Part shown: positions 9,091 to 18,273 of the stretch, in pieces | How positions within the stretch are numbered: position 1 is the stretch's first letter | Layout: each line of letters begins with the position of its first letter | From: Herbaspirillum sp. | Lineage (GTDB): Bacteria > Pseudomonadota > Gammaproteobacteria > Burkholderiales > Burkholderiaceae_D | Reading direction: 5' to 3' | Assembly (NCBI RefSeq): GCF_017744395.1 | Contig: NZ_JAGIBI010000003.1 | Coordinates: 558,001 to 622,000, forward strand | DNA: 64,000 nucleotides | Position numbers and translations under genes: made by a program | Notes under the pieces: model-generated | What the model was told of the DNA's origin: nothing | The model's input: the letters and a program-made list of their open reading frames with translations, nothing else | Database searches by the model: none

Positions 9091-10836
9091 TCAGAACTGT
9101 TCCCAGTCGCCATCGTCGCCGGTCGCCGCGCCGGCTTTCGGGCGATCCGGTTTGACCGGCGGCTTTTCAGGCGCCAGCGCTACGCGCCCGACTTGCGCCG
9201 GCGGGATTTTCGCCGGCGCGCGGGCCGGCGCCTTGAGCGGCTGAGGGCGCGCGGCCGGCAAGGCGGGAATATCGGCCGCCATGCCATCGATCTTGAACAC
9301 GCCGACCACCGCGGTCAAGCCGTTGGCCTGCTCCTGCAGCGCCTGCGCGGCGGCGGCGGCCTGTTCCACCAGCGCCGCGTTTTGCTGGGTGGTCTGGTCC
9401 ATCTGCGAGATGGCGAGGTTGATCTGTTCGATGCCCTCGCTTTGTTCCTGGCTGGCGGCGGAGATTTCCACCACCACGTCGGTCACCCGCTGCACGCTGG
9501 CGACGACTTCGCTCATGGTCACGCCGGCCTGTTCCACCAGCTTGCTGCCGTTGCCCACCTTTTCCACCGAGTCGTCGATGAGCGCCTTGATTTCCTTGGC
9601 GGCGGAGGCGCTGCGCTGGGCCAGCGAGCGCACTTCCGACGCCACCACCGCGAAGCCGCGGCCCTGCTCGCCGGCACGCGCCGCTTCCACCGCCGCATTC
9701 AACGCCAGGATGTTGGTCTGGAAGGCGATGCCGTCGATCACGCTGATGATGTCGACGATCTTCTTCGACGATTCGTTGATCGAATCCATGGTCTGCACCA
9801 CTTCGCCGACCACGTTGCCGCCCTGCTGCGCCACTTCGGAGGCGGAGGCGGCCAGCTGGTTGGCCTGGCGCGCATTGTCGGCGTTCTGGCGCACCGTCGA
9901 CGTCAGTTCTTCCATGGCCGAGGCGGTCTCTTCCAGCGAGCCGGCCTGTTGTTCGGTGCGGGAAGACAGGTCGAGGTTGCCGGTGGCGATTTCGCCGGAG
10001 GCGGTATTGATGGTGTCGGTGGCCTGCCTGACCTGGGCGACGATTTTTTGCAGGTTGCCGTTCATGGTTTGCAGCGCTTCGAGCAACTGGCCGGTTTCGT
10101 CGCGGGTGGTGGCTTCGATGTTGCTGGTGAGGTCGCCTTGGGCCACGGTGCGCGCCAGGTTTACCGCATGGTTGAGCGGGCGGGTGATGCCGCTGGTGAG
10201 TTTCCATGCGACGACCACGGCGAACAGGATGGCCAGCGCCGCGATACCCAGGGTCAGGTCGCGCGCCTGTTCATATTGGGCACTCACGGCATCGGAAGCG
10301 TCGCGCATGATCTGATCCTGGTAGCGGACCAGTTCGGCGACCTTGCCCAGGTAGGCCACGCGCAGGCTCTGCTCGGCGGGGTCGTACATGGCGGCGATGG
10401 CCTCTTCGCGCTTGCCATCCTTGATCAGTTGCGCCACTTTCTCGCTGCCGGCGACATAGGCGGTGCGCACTTGCCGGATTTCGTTGAACAGGGCGCGGCC
10501 CTTGGCGCTGGCGATGCTTTTGTCGAGGCCGTCCATGTCGCCGGCGATATTCTTGATCGCGGAGGCGATCGCCTCATGCTGCTGTTTCAACTGCTCCGGA
10601 TCGGTCATCAGCACCAGGTTGCGCATGGAGCGCAGGATGATGTTTTCCTGCAGGATGATGTCGTTGGCCATGACCGTCTTCGGGTAGGCGCTTTGCGTCA
10701 CGCTGTGCATCTGGCGGTTCAGTTCGGCCATGCGGGTCAGGCATAGCGTGCCGATGCCCACCAGCAATATCACCATGACGGCGAAACCCATGGCGAGACG
10801 GATGCCGATTTTCGTATTCTTCAGGCTGATATTCAT
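9091..10836 (-). CDS. Methyl-accepting chemotaxis protein, four-helix-bundle sensor, with CheR-tethering tail
   Basis: 581 aa. TM1 near residues 12-32 ('MGFAVMVILLVGIGTLCL'), a periplasmic region of about 155 residues of helical four-helix-bundle type, TM2 'IAALAILFAVVVAWK', HAMP, and the MCP signalling domain with '[20 protein letters not shown]'. After a Pro/Ala-rich linker it ends in 'DGDWEQF', an xWExF pentapeptide like the NWETF tail of E. coli Tar/Tsr that docks CheR and CheB. This marks it as a high-abundance-type receptor that could support methylation of tail-less receptors such as the neighbour at 3635. A sigma28-like -10 lies about 58 nt upstream. Confidence 0.93.
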   Translation of the reverse strand: MNISLKNTKIGIRLAMGFAVMVILLVGIGTLCLTRMAELNRQMHSVTQSAYPKTVMANDIILQENIILRSMRNLVLMTDPEQLKQQHEAIASAIKNIAGDMDGLDKSIASAKGRALFNEIRQVRTAYVAGSEKVAQLIKDGKREEAIAAMYDPAEQSLRVAYLGKVAELVRYQDQIMRDASDAVSAQYEQARDLTLGIAALAILFAVVVAWKLTSGITRPLNHAVNLARTVAQGDLTSNIEATTRDETGQLLEALQTMNGNLQKIVAQVRQATDTINTASGEIATGNLDLSSRTEQQAGSLEETASAMEELTSTVRQNADNARQANQLAASASEVAQQGGNVVGEVVQTMDSINESSKKIVDIISVIDGIAFQTNILALNAAVEAARAGEQGRGFAVVASEVRSLAQRSASAAKEIKALIDDSVEKVGNGSKLVEQAGVTMSEVVASVQRVTDVVVEISAASQEQSEGIEQINLAISQMDQTTQQNAALVEQAAAAAQALQEQANGLTAVVGVFKIDGMAADIPALPAARPQPLKAPARAPAKIPPAQVGRVALAPEKPPVKPDRPKAGAATGDDGDWEQF

Positions 10837-11181
10837 CTTGATCCCCCATTTGTTTTAGTTGTCCGGCAGGTTCTTATGCATAAGCCATGCTTGTTATCGG
10901 CCGGCGCATGGCGGTTCTGAAGAGCGCTCCGCCAATTTGTGGCCCGTTTTCGTTAACGTGCTTAACGTGCCGGATGCCGGCGGCGTTCGCCGGTGTCGAT
11001 TCAATGTAGTCCAAAACGGGAAGGGCGATGGTGTATGATGCTTCGTCGTGATGAGGTCATTACACCTCGTCATCCTTCCGGCAGTGTTGTCGCCAGGGCA
11101 ATGCGGGAAACGCAAGGCCGTGCGGCATGGGGCACAGGCATGGCGGTGCAATCGGGGCAGGCGGGTTTTGAACAGGTTCTT
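10837..11181. other. Divergent promoter region between MCP and dedA-type gene
   Basis: 345 bases with no supported gene. It contains the sigma28-like box listed separately and a tandem direct repeat TTAACGTGC TTAACGTGC (10953-10970) that could be a regulator site. The plus-strand ORF reaching into it is only an upstream extension of the DedA gene. Confidence 0.45.
10894..10901 (-). promoter_or_regulatory. Candidate sigma28 (FliA) -10 box
   Basis: The minus strand reads GCCGATAA, an exact match to the flagellar sigma28 -10 consensus, about 58 nt upstream of the chemoreceptor start. The -35 position (TCAGAACC) matches TAAAGTTT poorly, so the call rests on the -10 box and the function of the downstream gene. 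Confidence 0.5.
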
Positions 11182-11844
11182 ATGGATTATCTGCAGTTGC
11201 TTGACGTGCTGGTCCACGTCGATAAATACCTTGGTGTTCTGATCGAGCAGTACGGTACCCTGATCTACGCAGTACTTTTCCTGATCGTCTTTTGCGAGAC
11301 CGGCCTGGTGGTGCTGCCGTTTTTGCCGGGGGATTCGCTGCTGTTCATCGCCGGCACGTTCTGCGCCACCGGCGCCATGAATATCTGGGTGCTGATGATC
11401 CTGCTGGTGGCGGCGGCCGTTTCGGGCAATACCCTCAACTATTGGATAGGTTCGCTGGTCGGCCACCGGGTCTACTCCCACAGCTATCGCTGGCTCAACC
11501 CCGAGGCGCTGCAAAAGACCCACGCCTTCTACGAGAAACACGGCGGCAAGACCATCGTGATCGCCCGTTTTACCCCCATCGTCCGCACTTTCGCGCCGTT
11601 CATCGCCGGCGTCTCGGCCATGACGTTCGCCAAGTTCCAGTTGTTCAACATCCTGGGCGCGGTGCTGTGGGTGGTCAGCCTGGTGGTGCTGGGTTATTGG
11701 TTTGGCAATATTCCGCTGGTGCAGGAGAACCTGAACCTGCTGGTCATCGTCGGCCTCATTGCCGCGGTGGTACCCATCGTCATCGGCGCCCTGTGGCAGA
11801 TATGGCGCAAGCTGCGCGGCAAGCGCAAGGTCAGCAACGCCTGA
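11182..11844 (+). CDS. DedA family membrane protein
   Basis: Polytopic inner-membrane protein of the DedA/VTT family, whose members act as flippases or transporters needed for membrane lipid recycling and envelope stability. Family features: 'FCETGLVVLPFLPGDSLLF' (membrane-embedded acidic residue and the E-x-G-xx-xP-FLPGD motif) and 'HGGKTIVIARFTPIVRTFAPFIAG' with the conserved FxPxxRT region. The ORF is open for 63 codons further upstream. I chose the ATG at 11182 (MDYLQLLD) because it puts the first amphipathic segment at the N-terminus, giving 220 aa, the usual size. No strong ribosome-binding site decides it, so the start is tentative. Confidence 0.9.
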   Translation: MDYLQLLDVLVHVDKYLGVLIEQYGTLIYAVLFLIVFCETGLVVLPFLPGDSLLFIAGTFCATGAMNIWVLMILLVAAAVSGNTLNYWIGSLVGHRVYSHSYRWLNPEALQKTHAFYEKHGGKTIVIARFTPIVRTFAPFIAGVSAMTFAKFQLFNILGAVLWVVSLVVLGYWFGNIPLVQENLNLLVIVGLIAAVVPIVIGALWQIWRKLRGKRKVSNA

Positions 11845-11861
11845 TTTTCCCGGCCGCATGA

Positions 11862-11907
11862 AAGCAAAAGCCCCGGCGCCGCGCAATGCGGGCCGGGGCT
11901 TTTGCTT
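11862..11907. terminator. Bidirectional terminator between dedA-type gene and amiC
   Basis: A 16-bp perfect inverted repeat, with GCCCCGGC pairing GCCGGGGC inside A-rich/T-rich arms. It lies between convergent genes and can serve both directions. Confidence 0.85.
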
Positions 11908-11919
11908 GATGCGAGCCGG

Positions 11920-13272
11920 TCAGGTCAGCTTGTTCTTGGCCAGCGGCGGGTTCTTGGCGAAATACTTGCGGATGCCGGTCAGGATGGCGTCGGCCATCTG
12001 GTCCTGGTAGCGCTCGTCGGTCAGCTTGGCTTCTTCCTCCGGGTTGGAGATGAAGGCCGTCTCGATCAGGATACTGGGGATGTCCGGGGCCTTCAGCACG
12101 GCGAAGCCGGCCTGTTCCACCGCGCCCTTGTGCAGGCGGTTGATGCCGCCGATTTCCTTGAGCACCGCATTGCCCACGCGCAGGCTGTCGTTGATCTGGG
12201 CCGTGGTCGACAGGTCCAGCAGCACGCTGGCCAGTTGGCGGTCGTGGGTCTTGATGTTGACGCCGCCGATCAGGTCGGCCGAGTTTTCCTTGTTGGCCAG
12301 CCAGCGCGCGGCAGTCGAGCTGGCGCCCTTTTCGGACAGCGCGAATACCGAGGAGCCGCGCGCGGTGGGCTGCACGAAAGCGTCTGCATGGATCGAGACG
12401 AACAGGTCGGCCTGCACCTTGCGCGCCTTGACCACGCGCTGTCCCAGCGGCACGAAGAAGTCGGCGTCGCGCGTGAGCATCACGCGCATGTTGGGATATT
12501 GCTCGATCTTGCGTTTCAGGCGCTTGGCGATGGACAGCACCACGTCCTTCTCGCGGTTGCCGCGCGCGCCGGTGGCGCCGGGATCCTCGCCGCCGTGGCC
12601 GGGGTCGAGCGCGATGGTGATCATGCGGGTGAGCTGCATGCGCGGCTCGTCCTGCGCCAGCTTGGGATTCTTGTCGGCTTTTTCCTCGGGCTGCGGCTTG
12701 GCCTCCGCCTGCGGGGCCGGTTCCGGCTGCATCGGTATCTGGGCCTGCGCCGGGTCGCGCGGGGTTTCCTTGAACCAGTCGCCTTTCTGGATCAGCGCCG
12801 CGATCGGGTCCGGCGGATTGGCCGGATAGAGGTCGATCACGAAGCGGTACTTGTATTCGCCCACCGGCGCCAGCGTGAACACCTGCGGCTTGATTTCATC
12901 CTTCAGGTCGAACACCAGGCGCACCACGCTGGGGCGGTTCTGGCCCACGCGCACTTGTTTAATATAGGGGTCGTTGGGCTGGATCTTGGCGACCAGGTCC
13001 TTCAGGGTGCTGTTGAGGTCGATGCCTTCGATGTCGACCACCAGGCGCTCGGGATTCTTCACCACGAAGTGGGTGACCTTGAGGTCGCTGTCGTTCTCCA
13101 GCGTCACGCGGGTATAGTCGTCGGACGGCCACACGCGCACGGCCAGGATCTGCGAAGCGCAGGCGGGCAGCGGGGTGATGACGGAGACGAAGAGGGCGCC
13201 GCCTGCTTTAAGGATGGTGCGGCGGCTTTTGGACTTTACAGGTTGGGAGCGAATTTCAGTCGAGCGAGGCAT
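11920..13272 (-). CDS. amiC: N-acetylmuramoyl-L-alanine amidase, AmiC type
   Basis: Periplasmic zinc amidase that removes peptides from peptidoglycan during daughter-cell separation. The N-terminus carries 'SRRTILKAGG', a twin-arginine (Tat) signal close to SRRxFLK, as in E. coli AmiC. An AMIN domain (about 40-145) for septal targeting follows, then a Pro/Gln/Lys-rich linker. The Amidase_3 catalytic domain (about 215-440) has 'IALDPGHGGEDPGA', 'SIHADAF' and 'ILIETAFISNPEEE' with the zinc ligands and catalytic Glu. 450 aa. Its start overlaps the end of tsaE by 37 nt, so the two are co-transcribed and probably translationally coupled. Confidence 0.96.
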   Translation of the reverse strand: MPRSTEIRSQPVKSKSRRTILKAGGALFVSVITPLPACASQILAVRVWPSDDYTRVTLENDSDLKVTHFVVKNPERLVVDIEGIDLNSTLKDLVAKIQPNDPYIKQVRVGQNRPSVVRLVFDLKDEIKPQVFTLAPVGEYKYRFVIDLYPANPPDPIAALIQKGDWFKETPRDPAQAQIPMQPEPAPQAEAKPQPEEKADKNPKLAQDEPRMQLTRMITIALDPGHGGEDPGATGARGNREKDVVLSIAKRLKRKIEQYPNMRVMLTRDADFFVPLGQRVVKARKVQADLFVSIHADAFVQPTARGSSVFALSEKGASSTAARWLANKENSADLIGGVNIKTHDRQLASVLLDLSTTAQINDSLRVGNAVLKEIGGINRLHKGAVEQAGFAVLKAPDIPSILIETAFISNPEEEAKLTDERYQDQMADAILTGIRKYFAKNPPLAKNKLT

Positions 13273-13712
13273 TGATGACCCTTGTCGGACAACGCACGTA
13301 ATTCTACATCACGGCCGTGCTGTGCGAGCGCCAGGGTGATGTGAATGTCCGGCGGCGGCAACACTGTTTCCCCCTTTTCGGGCCATTCGACGATACAGAC
13401 GGTATTTTCGTTGAAATGTTCGCGGAATCCCGCCTCCAGGAACTCCTCCGGGCTGGCCATCCGGTAGAGATCGAAGTGGATGGCTGTTACCATGCGTCCT
13501 GCAATTTCGACCTCATAGGGCTCGGCCAGCGTATAGGTGGGGCTCTTGACCCGCCCCTGGTGGCCTGCCGCATGCAGCAGCGCGCGCGTGAGCGCGGTCT
13601 TGCCGGCCCCCAGGTCGCCGTGCAGGTACAGCGCCAGGCCCGGCGCCAGCGCGTGCGCCAGGTCGGCGCCCAGCCTGGCGGTGGCGGCTTCGTCGGGGAG
13701 GTGGAGTTGCAT
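13236..13712 (-). CDS. tsaE: tRNA threonylcarbamoyladenosine biosynthesis ATPase TsaE
   Basis: P-loop ATPase that partners TsaB and TsaD to make t6A37 in ANN-decoding tRNAs. The Walker A 'HGDLGAGKTALTRALL' lies near residues 31-46 and 'VKSPTYTLAEPYE' is the family switch segment. A C-terminal 'FDLYRMASPEEFLEAGF' is also typical. The ORF track starts at a TTG two codons upstream; the ATG at 13712 gives 158 aa and a normal N-terminus. The partner tsaD is in this window at 28048, not linked to it. Confidence 0.95.
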   Translation of the reverse strand: MQLHLPDEAATARLGADLAHALAPGLALYLHGDLGAGKTALTRALLHAAGHQGRVKSPTYTLAEPYEVEIAGRMVTAIHFDLYRMASPEEFLEAGFREHFNENTVCIVEWPEKGETVLPPPDIHITLALAQHGRDVELRALSDKGHQCLARLKFAPNL

Positions 13713-13753
13713 GTTCAAACCTGATTTCCGATTGACTGTTTTATAACCGATTC

Positions 13754-14836
13754 ATGGCCGATCTCGCCGCACTTGCCGTTGCCATCAAAGCCTGGGGGCG
13801 TGAGCTCGGGTTTGCCGAGGTGCGCATCGCCGACGTCGATCTCTCGCATCGCGAAGCCGGCTTCCAGGCCTGGTTGGACAAGGGTTACCACGGCGAGATG
13901 GATTATATGGCAAGCCATGGCATGAAGCGCGCCCGTCCGGCCGAACTGGTGCCGGGCACGGTGCGTTCGGTCAGCGTGCGCATGCCTTACCTGCCGGCCC
14001 GGGACGATGACTGGCGCGCCCGCGAAGAGGCGCGCGCGGCCGACCCGGCCGCGGCCCAGGTCTCCATCTACGCCCGCGGCCGCGACTACCACAAGGTCTT
14101 GCGCGCCCGCCTGCAGCAGCTGGCGACCCGCATCGAAGGCGAGATCGGCAGCTTCGGCTATCGCGTGTTCACCGATTCGGCGCCGGTGATGGAAGTGGCG
14201 CTGGCCGAAAAGGCCGGTCTCGGCTGGCGCGGCAAGCACACGCTGCTGCTGCATCGGGAGGCTGGCTCGATGTTCTTCCTCGGCGAGATGCTGATCGACT
14301 TGCCGCTGCCGGTGGACGAGCCGGTCACCCCGCATTGCGGCCAGTGCACGTCCTGCATCGATGTCTGCCCGACCAAGGCCATCGTCGCCCCGTATGAACT
14401 GGATGCGCGGCGCTGCATCTCCTACCTCACCATCGAACTCAAGGGCAGCATCCCGCTGGAGCTGCGCCCGCTGATCGGCAACCGCATCTACGGCTGCGAC
14501 GACTGCCAGCTCTACTGCCCCTGGAACAAGTTCGCCCAGCGCGCCAGCCTGCCGGACTTCGATGCGCGCCACGGCCTCGACCGGGCCGGGCTGGTCGAGC
14601 TGTTCGCCTGGAGCGAAGAGGAATTCCTGAAAAACACCGAAGGCAGCGCGATCCGCCGCATCGGCCATGAGCGCTGGCTGCGCAATCTCGCCGTCGGCCT
14701 GGGCAACGCCGCCGCGTCGCCGGCCGGCAAGGCCGATGCCGCCATCGTCGCCGCGCTGCGCACGCGTCAAACTCATCCGTCGGAACTGGTGCGCGAACAT
14801 GTGGCTTGGGCGCTGGAGCGGCATGGGGTAAAGTGA
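13754..14836 (+). CDS. queG: Epoxyqueuosine reductase QueG
   Basis: Cobalamin-dependent iron-sulfur enzyme that reduces epoxyqueuosine to queuosine in tRNA, the last step of Q synthesis. Two ferredoxin-type 4Fe-4S clusters are visible: 'CGQCTSCIDVCP' (from about C195) and 'GCDDCQLYCPWN' (about 245-257). 'SIYARGRDYHKVLR' in the N-terminal half is typical of the cobalamin-binding domain. The C-terminus has HEAT-like helices ('EGSAIRRIGHERWLRNLAVGLGN'). 360 aa, as expected. It is divergent from tsaE across 41 nt. Confidence 0.96.
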   Translation: MADLAALAVAIKAWGRELGFAEVRIADVDLSHREAGFQAWLDKGYHGEMDYMASHGMKRARPAELVPGTVRSVSVRMPYLPARDDDWRAREEARAADPAAAQVSIYARGRDYHKVLRARLQQLATRIEGEIGSFGYRVFTDSAPVMEVALAEKAGLGWRGKHTLLLHREAGSMFFLGEMLIDLPLPVDEPVTPHCGQCTSCIDVCPTKAIVAPYELDARRCISYLTIELKGSIPLELRPLIGNRIYGCDDCQLYCPWNKFAQRASLPDFDARHGLDRAGLVELFAWSEEEFLKNTEGSAIRRIGHERWLRNLAVGLGNAAASPAGKADAAIVAALRTRQTHPSELVREHVAWALERHGVK

Positions 14837-14846
14837 GTCTCCGCTA

Positions 14847-14861
14847 AACAGGTTCTAAAAA
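14847..14861 (+). repeat. Possible solo end of the 42.5-kb palindromic element
   Basis: TAAACAGGTTCTAA in the queG-to-acylase gap matches 14 consecutive bases of the right end of the palindromic element at 42491-42659. A chance match is possible, but the location between genes fits a decayed copy. Confidence 0.3.
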
Positions 14862-14879
14862 AACATACGGAGACAAACC

Positions 14880-17345
14880 ATGCCAGGATTGAAACACCGG
14901 GCGGGCGTCATCGCCGCCGCATTGGGCTGCAGCATCCCCCTCATCTTCGTGCCGGCGTCGCAGGCCCGCGACGCGCAAGCGGCCAAGCTGCCTTCTTCCG
15001 CATCCACCGAAACACTGGCCATTCCCGGCCTGCAGCACCAGGCGGAAATCCTGGTCGACCGCTGGGGCGTGCCGCACATCTTCGCCGCCAGCCAGCGCGA
15101 TGCCTTCTTCATGCAGGGCTTCAACGCCGCGCGCGACCGCCTGTTCCAGATCGACCTGTGGCGCCGGCGCGGGCTGGGGCAATTGTCGGAAGTGTTCGGC
15201 CCGGCCTACCTGGAGCAGGACAAGGCGACCCGCCTGTTCCTCTACCGCGGCGACATGCGGCGCGAGTGGAAATCCTATGGCCCGGGTTCGGAGCAAGTGG
15301 CGCAGGCCTTCGTCGAAGGCATCAACGCCTATATCGATCATGTGGGCCAGCACCGGGACAAGCTGCCGTATGAATTCCGTCAACTGAGCTACCTGCCCGC
15401 CAAGTGGCAGGCCGAAGACGTGGTGCGCATCCGCAGCCACGGCCTGACGCGCAATTTGCAAAGCGAAGTGGCGCGCGCCAAGGTCGCCTGCGCGGCCGAC
15501 CTCAAGTCCGACGAGGTGCGTTCCGGCCTGACGCCGAAGTGGACCGCGCAGATGCCCGAAGGCCTCGATCCCTGCCTGCCCAAGGATTTGCTGAAGGTGT
15601 TCACGCTGGCCACGCAGGGCGTGAAGATCACCCGGGAAAGCTTGAGCGCGGCCAATGCCGACGATGGCAGCCTGGTCAGGCTGGCCTTGGCGACGAACCC
15701 GGAAGAAACCACCGAAGGCAGCAACAACTGGGTGGTGGCGCCGTCGAAGTCGGCCACCGGCCGCGCCATCATGGCCAACGATCCGCACCGCGCCTATTCG
15801 GCGCCGTCGCTGCGCTACATCGCCCATATCAGCGCGCCGGGGCTGGACGTGATCGGCGCCGGGGAGCCGGCGCTGCCGGGCATCTCGATCGGCCACAACG
15901 GCACCATCGCCTTCGGCCTGACCATCTTCAACATCGACCAGGAAGACCTCTACGTGTACGAGCTCAACCCGGCCAATTCCAGCGAGTACAAGTACAAGGG
16001 CGGCTGGGAGCCGTTCAAGGTGCTGCACGAGCCGGTGCGGGTGAAAGGCGGCGCGCCGGCGGTCGCCGACCTGGTCTTTACACGGCACGGCCCGGTGATC
16101 TACGTCGACAAGGAAAAGCACCGCGCCTACGCGGTGCGTTCGGGCTGGCTGGAGCCGGGCATGTCGCCGTATTTCGGCAGCATCGATTACATGCGCGCGC
16201 GTAATTTCTCCAGCTTCAAGCATGCGATGCTGAACTGGGGCGCGCCTACCGAGAACCAGGTGTATGCCGACGTCAAGGGCAACATCGGCTGGGTGCCGGG
16301 CGGGCTGGCGCCCAAGCGTCTCAACTGGGACGGCCTGTTGCCGGTGCCCGGCGACGGCCGCTACGAATGGGACGGCTTCTGGCGCGGCGACCAGTTGCCT
16401 TCGACCTACAACCCGAAGCAGGGCTGGTTCGCCTCGGCCAACCAGATGAACCTGCCGGCCGACTATCCCTACCAGGAACGCAAGCTCGGCTTCGAGTGGA
16501 CCAACAACTCGCGCTTTACCCGCATCAGCGAAGTGCTGGCCGCTTTGCCCAAGGTGTCGCTGCAGGATTCGATGAAGCTGCAGAACGACGACCTGGCGAT
16601 TCCGGCGCGGCGGCTGGGGGCCTTGCTCAAGCCGCTGTCGTCCGAGGATGCCAATACCAAGGCGGCGCTGGCCCTGCTGGCCAACTGGGATTACGTCGAA
16701 CGCAGCGATGCCGCCCAACCGGCCCTGTACGAAGTCTGGCTGTCGCGCCATCTGGGCAAGGCCTTCAAGGAGGCCGTGCTGAGCCGTGCCGCCGCCGATG
16801 CGATGGGCGCGCCCGATACCGCGGTGCTGCTCGATACGCTGGAACAACCGACGCCGTCTTTCGGCGCCACCGACAGCGCGGCGCGCGCCAAGCGCGACCA
16901 GGTGCTGCTGTCCAGCCTGGGCGCAGCCTATGCGGAAATGGTCAAGCTGCAGGGCGGCGATGCGGCGCAATGGCAATGGGGCAAGCTGCACCACAACCTG
17001 ATGGAGCATCCGCTGGCCGGCGTGGTGGACGAGGCGATGCGCGCCAAGCTGAACGTGGGACCTTTGCCCAAGCATGGCGGCGCCTATTCGCCGAACCAGT
17101 CGACTTACCGCGTGAGCGACTTCCGCCAGACCAACGGGCCGTCGTTCCGGGTGGTGGTGGATGTGGGCCGCTGGGACAACTCCTGGGCCGTCAATTCGCC
17201 GGGGCAGTCGGGCGATCCGGCCAGCCCGCATTACCGAGACCTGGCCGGGAAATGGCTGAAGGGCGAGTACTTCCCGCTGCTGTATTCGCGCGCGGCGATC
17301 CTGCGCGAGACCGAGCAGCGGATCGTGGCGACGCCGGGGCAGTAG
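14880..17345 (+). CDS. Penicillin acylase family protein (periplasmic Ntn-hydrolase)
   Basis: Self-processing N-terminal-nucleophile hydrolase that cleaves amide bonds; family substrates include penicillins, N-acyl-homoserine lactones and fatty acyl amides. A signal peptide is evident (MPGLKHRAGVIAAALG.. to about residue 30). The alpha-chain region includes 'VDRWGVPHIFA' and 'FMQGFNAARDRLFQIDLWRR'. The beta-chain nucleophile is expected at Ser281 in 'TEGSNNWVVAPSKSATG', and autocleavage before it would give the active heterodimer. The oxyanion Asn region 'NVGPLPKHGGAYSPNQSTYRVSDF' is near the end. 821 aa, typical. The sequence cannot say whether it acts on beta-lactams or quorum signals. Stands alone, convergent with the AEC transporter gene. 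Confidence 0.93.
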   Translation: MPGLKHRAGVIAAALGCSIPLIFVPASQARDAQAAKLPSSASTETLAIPGLQHQAEILVDRWGVPHIFAASQRDAFFMQGFNAARDRLFQIDLWRRRGLGQLSEVFGPAYLEQDKATRLFLYRGDMRREWKSYGPGSEQVAQAFVEGINAYIDHVGQHRDKLPYEFRQLSYLPAKWQAEDVVRIRSHGLTRNLQSEVARAKVACAADLKSDEVRSGLTPKWTAQMPEGLDPCLPKDLLKVFTLATQGVKITRESLSAANADDGSLVRLALATNPEETTEGSNNWVVAPSKSATGRAIMANDPHRAYSAPSLRYIAHISAPGLDVIGAGEPALPGISIGHNGTIAFGLTIFNIDQEDLYVYELNPANSSEYKYKGGWEPFKVLHEPVRVKGGAPAVADLVFTRHGPVIYVDKEKHRAYAVRSGWLEPGMSPYFGSIDYMRARNFSSFKHAMLNWGAPTENQVYADVKGNIGWVPGGLAPKRLNWDGLLPVPGDGRYEWDGFWRGDQLPSTYNPKQGWFASANQMNLPADYPYQERKLGFEWTNNSRFTRISEVLAALPKVSLQDSMKLQNDDLAIPARRLGALLKPLSSEDANTKAALALLANWDYVERSDAAQPALYEVWLSRHLGKAFKEAVLSRAAADAMGAPDTAVLLDTLEQPTPSFGATDSAARAKRDQVLLSSLGAAYAEMVKLQGGDAAQWQWGKLHHNLMEHPLAGVVDEAMRAKLNVGPLPKHGGAYSPNQSTYRVSDFRQTNGPSFRVVVDVGRWDNSWAVNSPGQSGDPASPHYRDLAGKWLKGEYFPLLYSRAAILRETEQRIVATPGQ

Positions 17346-17364
17346 CGTGTATGGCTGGCGCCGG

Positions 17365-18255
17365 TCAATGCACCAGCGTCAGCCAGAACGGGATGGTGAC
17401 GGCCGACACCAGCGTGCCGAAGGAAATCAGGAAGGCGGTGGCCGGCCCGTTGCCGCCCATGCGGGTCGCCAGGATGTAGGCGCTGGAGGCGGTCGGCAGC
17501 GAACAGAACAGCACCGCGATCTGCCATTGCAGCGGCGGCAAGTGCAGGTAGCGGCCGATGAAGAAGGCCGCCGCCGGTACCGCCAGCAGTTTGATGCCGA
17601 CCAGCCAGGCCACCATCAGCTTGCTTTCCTTCAGGCCCGACAAACGAAGTCCGGCTCCCACCATCAGCAGCCCCAGCGCGATCGATGCGCCGCCCAGGCG
17701 CGACAGCACCACGCCGGCCACTTCCGGCAGATGCAGCCCGGCGACTGAAAACAGCAAGCCGGCGGCGGTGGCGATCAGCAGCGGGTTCTTCGCCAGTTCG
17801 CGCAGCAGGTTGCCGCTCTTGTGCGCCAGCGCATGCACCGCCGCCGCATTGCACAACGGCACGCCGAAGCCCAGCAGCATCGCCATCAGGCCGGCGCCTT
17901 CCTCGCCCGCCATGCGGGTCGCCAGCGCCAGCGCGATGTAGGAGTTGAAGCGGTAGGCGGTCTGCATGCCGGACTCGTAGGTCATCGGCGTGGCCTTGAT
18001 GAAAGGCTTGCCCAGCCAGGTCAGCGCGATGCCGCACAGAAGCGCCAGCATGCCGGTCTGCAGCAGGCCGCCGGTGACCGACAGGTCCAGCTTCAGGCGC
18101 GCGGTGGAATAAAACAGCAGGGCGGGGAACAGCAGGAAGTAGACCAGTTTTTCCAGCCCGGCCCAGAAGTGCTCGCCCCAGTTGGTGATGCGGTAGACCA
18201 GCATGCCCAGCGCGATCAGGCTGAAGTCGGGCAGCAGGAGGTTGAGGATATTCAT
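17365..18255 (-). CDS. AEC family transporter
   Basis: 296-aa integral membrane protein of the auxin-efflux-carrier family, which includes malonate and other organic-acid permeases. About ten hydrophobic segments are visible in two bundles ('LLFPALLFYSTARLKLDLS', 'GFGVPLCNAAAVHALA', 'VGAGLRLSGLKESKLMV'), with the NxxP-type central crossover typical of the family. It starts 18 nt after the response regulator stop on the same strand, so it is probably co-transcribed with the DctS/DctR-like pair. This suggests a second organic-acid carrier in the same regulon. The substrate is an inference only. Confidence 0.87.
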   Translation of the reverse strand: MNILNLLLPDFSLIALGMLVYRITNWGEHFWAGLEKLVYFLLFPALLFYSTARLKLDLSVTGGLLQTGMLALLCGIALTWLGKPFIKATPMTYESGMQTAYRFNSYIALALATRMAGEEGAGLMAMLLGFGVPLCNAAAVHALAHKSGNLLRELAKNPLLIATAAGLLFSVAGLHLPEVAGVVLSRLGGASIALGLLMVGAGLRLSGLKESKLMVAWLVGIKLLAVPAAAFFIGRYLHLPPLQWQIAVLFCSLPTASSAYILATRMGGNGPATAFLISFGTLVSAVTIPFWLTLVH

Positions 18256-18273
18256 GACACGGCCTAGGCGCGG

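Noticed and set aside
14844-17231. 795-aa minus-strand ORF
   Set aside because: Lies opposite the penicillin acylase gene, whose domain and active-site motifs are clear; the minus ORF has shadow composition.
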